This document shows, in pieces, positions 15,322 to 22,879 of a DNA stretch of 22,879 nucleotides. Positions within the stretch are counted from its first letter, which is position 1. Every line of letters starts with the position of its first letter. The DNA lies in assembly GCA_027297485.1 (NCBI GenBank), contig JAPUHZ010000342.1, forward strand, positions 1 to 22,879, written 5' to 3'. The position numbers and the translations under genes are program-made. Origin of the DNA: Deltaproteobacteria bacterium. Its GTDB lineage: Bacteria > Desulfobacterota_B > Binatia > UBA9968. The notes under the pieces are model-generated. The model was not told the origin of the DNA. It did no database searches and saw nothing but the letters and a program-made list of their open reading frames with translations.

Positions 15322-15350
15322 ATTTCAACACAGAGCCGGATGGTTGTCAA
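15322..15350 (-). promoter_or_regulatory. Promoter of rpmH-rnpA-yidD-yidC-jag
   Basis: Minus-strand perfect -35 TTGACA (15345-15350), 17-base spacer, -10 TGAAAT (15322-15327), two bases beyond the gpsA stop. The expected start is near 15315, giving a leader of about 35 bases. Confidence 0.6.
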
Positions 15351-15351
15351 T

Positions 15352-16359
15352 TTACATGATTTCAGCCTTGAGAGATCGCTGCATTAGGTCACGCACGGCA
15401 TCCAGCGGTTGCTTACCCTCATAGAGAACCAGATGCATCTGCTCCACGATAGGCATCTCAACTCCGAGTCGTCCAGCAAGAAGATGGACGGATCGAGTGT
15501 TCCGTACGCCTTCCGCTACCATCCGCATCCCATCCAAGATCTCTTGGAGCTTTTCACCCTGTCCAATCCGGATTCCAACTCTGCGGTTGCGACTCAATTC
15601 TCCTGTGCAAGTCAAAATCAGATCTCCCAGCCCGGGCAATCCGGAGAGGGTGAGCGGATGCCCTCCCATCTTAATTGCTAAACGGGTCATCTCGGCCAAT
15701 CCGCGGGTGATCAATGCCGCCCGAGCATTATATCCTAACCCCAAGCCATCGCTGATACCTGCAGCTATGGCGATCACGTTCTTAACCACTCCACCCATCT
15801 GCACTCCAACCACATCTTTGGACGTATAAACCCTGAGGCTCTGTGTGCTGAGGGTTTCTTGAATCTCTCTCCCTACCCGCTCTACAGAAGCTGCCACTGT
15901 AATGGCGGCCGGGAGACCCTGGGCCACCTCAAGGGCGAAGGTCGGGCCGGATAGGAAAGCAAGCCGTCTTCCTCTAGACTCGCCAAAGGTCTCCTTTATG
16001 ACCTCTCCCATAGTCATCAGGCTCTTCTCTTCGATACCCTTCGTTCCACAGACCATAGTTGTCTGCGGAGACACGTGGAATACAGCTTTTTCTAACACGT
16101 CGCGCACGCCATGGGAGGGAACTGCGCAAAAGAGAAGTTCTTTTTCAGAAACGGCCTCTTTTAAAGAACGGGTAGCTTTAAGAGAGAGCGGCAGGAGGAT
16201 TCCCGCAAGGTAGGAGCGATTTTCTCTTCTTTCCTGAATCTCCCGACAGCATTCTTCTCCACGACACCAGAGAGTTAACTCATGACCCTTTTCGCATAAT
16301 AGCTTGGCCAGGGCCGTCCCCCAACCTCCAGCCCCAATGACCCCGATTGCCTTGCCCAT
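15352..16359 (-). CDS. gpsA: Glycerol-3-phosphate dehydrogenase [NAD(P)+] GpsA
   Basis: Makes sn-glycerol 3-phosphate from dihydroxyacetone phosphate, supplying the phospholipid backbone. The 335 aa are the usual length. The N-terminal Rossmann fold carries GVIGAGGWGTALA (GxGxxG at 9-14). GTKG (105-108), the catalytic Lys193 in GGVVKNVIAIAAG, and GLGDLILTCTGELSRNRRVG in the C-terminal helical domain are all present. I chose ATG 16359; an upstream in-frame ATG at 16428 would add 23 residues before the dinucleotide fold, unlike the family. It is 85 bases after gyrA, probably in the same transcript. Confidence 0.96.
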   Translation of the reverse strand: MGKAIGVIGAGGWGTALAKLLCEKGHELTLWCRGEECCREIQERRENRSYLAGILLPLSLKATRSLKEAVSEKELLFCAVPSHGVRDVLEKAVFHVSPQTTMVCGTKGIEEKSLMTMGEVIKETFGESRGRRLAFLSGPTFALEVAQGLPAAITVAASVERVGREIQETLSTQSLRVYTSKDVVGVQMGGVVKNVIAIAAGISDGLGLGYNARAALITRGLAEMTRLAIKMGGHPLTLSGLPGLGDLILTCTGELSRNRRVGIRIGQGEKLQEILDGMRMVAEGVRNTRSVHLLAGRLGVEMPIVEQMHLVLYEGKQPLDAVRDLMQRSLKAEIM

Positions 16360-16444
16360 GGGCTCAACTCGTCTCTCGTGCCCCGGCCTCGTGTTCGTCA
16401 CAACCAACCAGTCGCGATCACCAGCCACGAAAAACGATCACGTA

Positions 16445-18886
16445 TTAATCCTCCTCTTCATTTTCAGCCAATCGTGCCAAAGAGACCACCCTCTCGCCGC
16501 CTTCGAGGTCGATGAGACGTACCCCTTGGGTATTACGCCCGATAATACGGATGTCCTTAACCCTGAGACGGATAATCTTGCCTTGCTTGGTTATCAGCAT
16601 GAGCTGGTCGTCTTCGGTCACCTGCTGCACCCCGACCACCCGACCGGTCTTTTCGGTGGTCTTCATGGTAATGATCCCTTTCCCCCCACGGGATTGGAGA
16701 CGGTACTCTTCCATGTCGGTGCGCTTGCCATAGCCGTTTTCCGCTACGGTTAAAATATTGGTGCTGAGACTCAGGATCTCCATGCTCACTACCTCATCCC
16801 CTTTGTCCAGTCGCATCCCCACAACCCCATGGCTTCCCCGTCCTGTAGGCCGGACCTGCTCCTCTTTGAAGCGAATGGACTGGCCGTTCAAGGTGGAGAG
16901 GATGATCTCCTGCTGTCCGTCCGTCAAGCGCACGCTGATTACTTCATCTTCTTTATCGATGCCGATGGCACGAATTCCAGCCGAGCGGGGGTTGGCATAG
17001 GCCATGAGTTCGGTCTTCTTGATCAGTCCCTTTTTCGTGGAAAAAACAACAAAGCGCCCCTCCTGGAACTCGCGTACCGAAAGAAAGGCCGAGACCTTTT
17101 CTCCCTGCTCCAGATGGAGAAGGTTAACAATAGGCCTTCCCTTGGCTGCTCTCCCTGCTTGAGGAAGCTCATGGACCTTGATCCAGTAGACCTTACCTAC
17201 CGTGGTAAAAAAGAGGATGTAGGAATGAGTGGAGGCAACAAAGAGGTATTCGACAAAATCCTCATCCCGCGTTGTTGCCCCGATCTTTCCCTTTCCCCCG
17301 CGCCGCTGTGCCCGGTAGAGCGTCACCGGGTTGCGTTTGATATAGCCCTCGTGGGAGATGGTGACTACCATATCCTCTTCCACAATGAGATCTTCGACAG
17401 AGATATCCTCAGACCGGTTCACGATTTCAGTTCGCCTCGGGTCTCCAAAGCGCTTCTTAATTTCCTTCAGCTCTTCAATGATAATCCTATAGATCTCCTT
17501 CTCATCGGCCAGGATTTCTCGCAGTTTGGCGATAAGTTCCACGGTTTCCCCGTGCTCTTTCAGTATCTTCTCCTGCTCCAGGCCAGTTAACCTCTGGAGG
17601 CGCATGTCTAAGATGGCCTGGGCCTGGATCTCCGTCAAACCGAAGTTCTTCACCAGGCCATCCCTGGCCACCTTGGGGTCGTTGGAGCTGCGGATCAGGG
17701 CGATTACCGCATCCAGATGGTCCAGAGCGATTTTCAACCCTTCCAGGATGTGCAGTCGTTCCTCGGCCTTGCGCAGGTCATAAGCGGTGCGACGTGCGAC
17801 CACCTCTTTGCGATGATCCAGGAAGGCCTTGAGGGCATCTCTAAGACTGAGGAGCTTTGGCCTGCCTTCCACGATCGCGAGCATATTAACCCCAAAAGAC
17901 TCCTGTAAAGACGTATGCTTGTAAAGCTGATTGATCACCACCTCGGGTACCGCATCTCGCTTGAGCTCGATTACAATTCGCATACCTTCCCGATCGGATT
18001 CATCACGCAGGTCCCCCACACCATCCATTTTTTTCTCTTGGACCAATCTAGCGATCTGCTCGATGAGGCGAACCTTGTTGACCATGTAGGGGATCTCGCT
18101 GATAATAATCTGTTCTCTCCCTGTGCGTTTGACCGTTTCTATAAAGGCCCTCCCCCTCATCTGGATAATCCCTCGGCCTTCCGCATAGGCTTGGGCGATA
18201 GGCTCTCTGCCGTGGATGAAGCCGCCAGTGGGAAAATCTGGACCGGGGATATGCTTCATGAGTTCCTTGACGGAGATATCCGGCTTTTCTACCATGGCCA
18301 CTAAACTGTCCACGACCTCTCCCAGGTTGTGTGGGGGGATATTCGTAGCCATTCCGACAGCAATACCGGAAGTCCCGTTGATCAATAGAGCGGGAATGCG
18401 GGAGGGGAGCACCGTGGGCTCTTTGAGGGAGTCATCATAATTGGGAATAAAGTCAACGGTATCTTTTTCGAGATCGGCTAGGACCTCCCCGGCCAGTTGA
18501 GACATGCGGATCTCTGTGTATCTCATGGCAGCGGGTGGATCACCATCGACGGAACCGAAATTTCCCTGTCCGTCAACCAGAGGGTAACGCATAGAAAAAT
18601 CCTGGGCCATGCGCACGATGGTGTCATAGGCCGCTGCGTCACCATGCGGATGGTACTTGCCGATAACGTCGCCGACCACGCGGGCGGACTTCTTATAAGG
18701 GCTGTTCCAAGAGTTCCCCATATCATACATAGCGTAGAGAACTCGCCGATGCACCGGCTTTAGCCCGTCACGGACATCCGGAATGGCCCGGCCAATGATG
18801 ACGCTCATCGCGTAGTCCATATAGGACCGACGCATCTCGTCTTCGATATAGACCGGGATCTTCCGTTGCTTGAGAGTGGCTTCCAT
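16445..18886 (-). CDS. gyrA: DNA gyrase subunit A
   Basis: The breakage-reunion subunit of gyrase, 813 aa. The winged-helix/tower region holds the active-site Tyr123 ([10 protein letters not shown]). A coiled coil runs from about 360 to 480. The C-terminal DNA-wrapping domain opens with the GyrA box QRRGGKG (527-533), which separates it from ParC. The protein ends in the acidic tail ENEEED. In the quinolone-binding region the sequence is [13 protein letters not shown]: the position of E. coli Ser83 is Ala84 here (codon 18635-18637), while the Asp87 equivalent, Asp88, is kept. The ATG at 18886 lacks a strong ribosome site. It lies 71 bases after gyrB in the same direction. Confidence 0.98.
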   Translation of the reverse strand: MEATLKQRKIPVYIEDEMRRSYMDYAMSVIIGRAIPDVRDGLKPVHRRVLYAMYDMGNSWNSPYKKSARVVGDVIGKYHPHGDAAAYDTIVRMAQDFSMRYPLVDGQGNFGSVDGDPPAAMRYTEIRMSQLAGEVLADLEKDTVDFIPNYDDSLKEPTVLPSRIPALLINGTSGIAVGMATNIPPHNLGEVVDSLVAMVEKPDISVKELMKHIPGPDFPTGGFIHGREPIAQAYAEGRGIIQMRGRAFIETVKRTGREQIIISEIPYMVNKVRLIEQIARLVQEKKMDGVGDLRDESDREGMRIVIELKRDAVPEVVINQLYKHTSLQESFGVNMLAIVEGRPKLLSLRDALKAFLDHRKEVVARRTAYDLRKAEERLHILEGLKIALDHLDAVIALIRSSNDPKVARDGLVKNFGLTEIQAQAILDMRLQRLTGLEQEKILKEHGETVELIAKLREILADEKEIYRIIIEELKEIKKRFGDPRRTEIVNRSEDISVEDLIVEEDMVVTISHEGYIKRNPVTLYRAQRRGGKGKIGATTRDEDFVEYLFVASTHSYILFFTTVGKVYWIKVHELPQAGRAAKGRPIVNLLHLEQGEKVSAFLSVREFQEGRFVVFSTKKGLIKKTELMAYANPRSAGIRAIGIDKEDEVISVRLTDGQQEIILSTLNGQSIRFKEEQVRPTGRGSHGVVGMRLDKGDEVVSMEILSLSTNILTVAENGYGKRTDMEEYRLQSRGGKGIITMKTTEKTGRVVGVQQVTEDDQLMLITKQGKIIRLRVKDIRIIGRNTQGVRLIDLEGGERVVSLARLAENEEED

Positions 18887-18957
18887 GACTCGTTAAAGCT
18901 ATTGAATCCGCTCAAATCGTTTTGAACGGTTTAGCCTTTTGAACTTTTATTCTTGAG

Positions 18958-21426
<2,469 letters not shown>

Positions 21427-21432
21427 CTAGGG

Positions 21433-21461
21433 GTTAGATTAACTTGAATACTTTAACTAAC
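21433..21461. promoter_or_regulatory. Inverted repeat at the predicted gyrB start point
   Basis: Arms GTTAG-a-TTAA (21433-21442) and TTAACTAAC (21453-21461) pair over nine bases with one unpaired A, around a 10-base loop. It lies just downstream of the candidate -10 and about 46-74 bases before the gyrB ATG. It could be a protein-binding operator or a 5'-leader hairpin. Confidence 0.35.
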
Positions 21462-21487
21462 ATACCGAAAATAGGCTCAAAAGTAAA
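21459..21487 (-). promoter_or_regulatory. Candidate gyrB promoter
   Basis: Minus-strand -35 TTTACT (21482-21487), 17-base spacer, -10 TATGTT (21459-21464), each 4 of 6 to consensus. This would give a leader of about 65 bases. Other weak combinations exist in this AT-rich region. Confidence 0.35.
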
Positions 21488-21655
21488 GCGAAAAGACGGC
21501 TTTGGTAGCAACAAATATCAAGGGCTAGTATTAAAATGCTATCAAGACTCCGGGGATGGGTGGAAGTCAAACCGTGATTTTGAATGTGAACCTAAACTAT
21601 TAATATGACACTAGATATTGACAGGTACGGCAGGCTGAGAGAAAAGAGAGAGGGC

Positions 21656-21757
21656 ATGGAACTCATGCCGGTTACAAGGCTTTTGATAAAACCTGCACGG
21701 GTCTACTTAATGCGGCACGGGCAGGCCGTGGGTTACGATGAGCATTCGTGGAGATAA
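21656..21757 (+). pseudogene. N-terminal fragment of a histidine phosphatase (phosphoglycerate mutase family)
   Basis: A 33-codon frame, ATG 21656 to TAA 21755-21757, behind a GAGAGAGGG ribosome site. Its centre, ARVYLMRHGQAVGYDE, is the branch-1 histidine-phosphatase signature: strand, then R-H-G with the catalytic His, then a charged turn. A full enzyme needs roughly 200 residues and a second His plus Glu further on. Here the frame stops straight after the signature and the next gene begins 9 bases later. It looks like a truncation, perhaps a deletion that joined this start to the permease. It may now act as a leader ORF for that gene. Confidence 0.6.
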
Positions 21758-21766
21758 AAAGTAGCT

Positions 21767-22642
21767 ATGGATTGGTTCAAACCACTTTCCCCGGTTATTT
21801 CTGTCTTCCTCTTGATCACGATCGGGTTCTTCTTTGCGCGGTGGAGAAAAATCAGCCTGGCCCCCCTGACCGAGTTTATCGTCTACCTGGCAGCTCCGTG
21901 CCTGGTCTTCACCTCGCTCACGACCAAGCCTCTCTTTGCCGCAGATATCGCTGTGATTCTAGCCGGTGCTTTGGGGATCATCGGAGGAGTCGGGCTGCTG
22001 ATCTGGCTCTACTCCTTGCTCTTTCATTTCTCCTCCCCGGGCTTTGTCCTTTCCCTGCTCTTCATGAACGCCGGGAATATGGGTATCCCTCTGGCCCTCT
22101 TCGCCTTCGGCGAAGCAGGCCTGCAGCAGGCCACTCTTTTTTTCGTGATCATGTCATGCTTACAGTATTCCCTCGGCATCTACATCCTCAGCGGCAAAGG
22201 CGGCTGGAAAGAGATCTTTCGTCTTCCCCTCATCTACGCAACCCTTCTAGGCCTGTTTTTCAATGTCACCCAGATCAGCGTTCCTGAGCCTATTTTCAAA
22301 CCGCTCTGGCTTCTTGGGTATTCCACCATCCCCCTGATGCTAGTCAGCCTGGGTTACCGCCTTCACGACATTCAGTCGCTGACTTGGGGTCACTCTTTTG
22401 GCGGTGCGCTCATCCGCATCCTCGGGGGACTTGCCTCGGCGTATATCATCGTGACCGTACTCGGGATCCAGGGGATCAACCGACAGGTCATTCTTCTTTA
22501 TGGCTCTCTCCCCTCGGCGGTGGTTAACTTTGTCCTTACGGAGAAATACCGCCAAGACCCTGAACTTGCTGCTTCTATCATTTTCCTCACTACCCTTTTC
22601 TCCTTCGTGACCATTCCGGTAGTCCTCTGGCTCATTCTCTAA
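21767..22642 (+). CDS. AEC-family (auxin efflux carrier-like) membrane permease
   Basis: A 291-residue integral membrane protein of the AEC/Mem_trans family. Bacterial members include malate, malonate and other organic-anion carriers. About ten hydrophobic segments fill the length in two halves of five. The conserved early AAPCLVFTSL and the mid-protein NAGNMGIPLALFAFGE (the N-x-G-N-x-G crossover motif) identify the family. A second turn motif near residue 250, LYGSLPSAVVNFVL, fits the matching crossover in the second half. The ATG at 21767 follows GGAGATAAAAAG, part of which overlaps the end of the phosphatase fragment. The substrate is unknown and the context gives no hint. Confidence 0.92.
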   Translation: MDWFKPLSPVISVFLLITIGFFFARWRKISLAPLTEFIVYLAAPCLVFTSLTTKPLFAADIAVILAGALGIIGGVGLLIWLYSLLFHFSSPGFVLSLLFMNAGNMGIPLALFAFGEAGLQQATLFFVIMSCLQYSLGIYILSGKGGWKEIFRLPLIYATLLGLFFNVTQISVPEPIFKPLWLLGYSTIPLMLVSLGYRLHDIQSLTWGHSFGGALIRILGGLASAYIIVTVLGIQGINRQVILLYGSLPSAVVNFVLTEKYRQDPELAASIIFLTTLFSFVTIPVVLWLIL

Positions 22643-22709
22643 GCCCGTTATCCCGAGGCCATCTGAGAGACCCGCCAACCAAAGAAAGTAAGGGCCAGCC
22701 TCCGGCCTG

Positions 22710-22737
22710 TTGACATAATGGCACGATATTGGATACT
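22710..22737 (+). promoter_or_regulatory. Promoter of the terminal small gene
   Basis: Perfect -35 TTGACA (22710-22715), 16-base spacer, -10 GATACT (22732-22737). The expected start is near 22744, giving a very short leader with AGGAGG at 22747-22752. Confidence 0.55.
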
Positions 22738-22756
22738 GTCCGTGCGAGGAGGTTCA

Positions 22757-22879
22757 ATGGCCACTAACTTGACTCCAACCCTCAAGCGAGTCCTGCGAGA
22801 GTTGCAGGCACTTAGAGCAAGGATAGACCAACAGATAACCGTGTTGCAGCGCGTGATTCGTCCCTCCGCGGTTCGCCAG
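22757..22879 (+). CDS. Start of a small helical protein, cut by the window end
   Basis: Forty-one in-frame codons run from ATG 22757 to the last base without a stop. They are preceded by a consensus AGGAGG four bases upstream and a near-consensus promoter. The peptide starts MATNLTPTLKRVLRELQALR, and its hydrophobic positions repeat every three to four residues through ARIDQQITVLQRVI, so it is predicted to be an amphipathic helix or short coiled coil. Small proteins of this pattern are common; I recognise no family. It is unrelated in appearance to the permease before it. Confidence 0.6.
   Translation, partial: MATNLTPTLKRVLRELQALRARIDQQITVLQRVIRPSAVRQ

Noticed and set aside
22690..22710. 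GGCC...GGCC hairpin after the permease gene
   Set aside because: Short stem without a T-run, and it runs into the -35 of the next promoter.

Overview
The window reads as chromosome of a Gram-negative (diderm) bacterium. YidC carries the long N-terminal periplasmic domain, there is an RND efflux pump with its periplasmic adaptor, isoprenoids are made through the MEP pathway (ispG), and GyrB is about 800 residues long, the form with the large extra C-terminal insert. By eye the core is roughly 55% GC. The lineage cannot be fixed without a search. A candidate phylum such as Methylomirabilota (NC10), or a deltaproteobacterial or Nitrospirota-like group, is a guess from general gene style only.

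Layout: (1) 155-1462: a VOC/glyoxalase-fold protein (-) divergent from thiD (+). (2) 1517-5147: a minus-strand metabolic operon, ispG-proS-pyrF, with a good promoter whose predicted start point falls on the ispG GTG. (3) 5279-10275: a self-contained efflux operon, tetR-adaptor-RND pump, joined by two 4-base ATGA overlaps and preceded by a clear TetR-type operator on its promoter. (4) 10276-12144: a gene-poor accessory strip with a dispersed palindromic repeat, a structured stretch leading to a short ORF that may be the decayed start of an IS110-type transposase, a small secreted protein of unknown function, a fragment of an IS4-like transposase, and an AT-rich RNase H-like nuclease gene. (5) 12145-21387: the information-processing and membrane-insertion block gyrB-gyrA-gpsA-rpmH-rnpA-yidD-yidC-jag, all on the minus strand. 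rpmH (53 aa) is intact. (6) 21388-22879: a noncoding stretch, a 33-codon N-terminal fragment of a phosphoglycerate-mutase-type phosphatase, an AEC-family permease, and the start of a small coiled-coil protein with a near-consensus promoter.

How it fits together: rpmH-rnpA-yidD-yidC-jag is the conserved origin-proximal cluster for ribosome protein L34, RNase P and the YidC insertase. Here it follows gyrB-gyrA-gpsA instead of dnaA, and it ends in the accessory strip instead of mnmE. I see no CRISPR array, tRNA or rRNA gene, intact mobile element, or clear undescribed multi-gene system. The points most worth a second look are the accessory strip, the natural Ser-to-Ala change in the quinolone-binding region of GyrA, the leaderless-type start of ispG, and the TetR operator.
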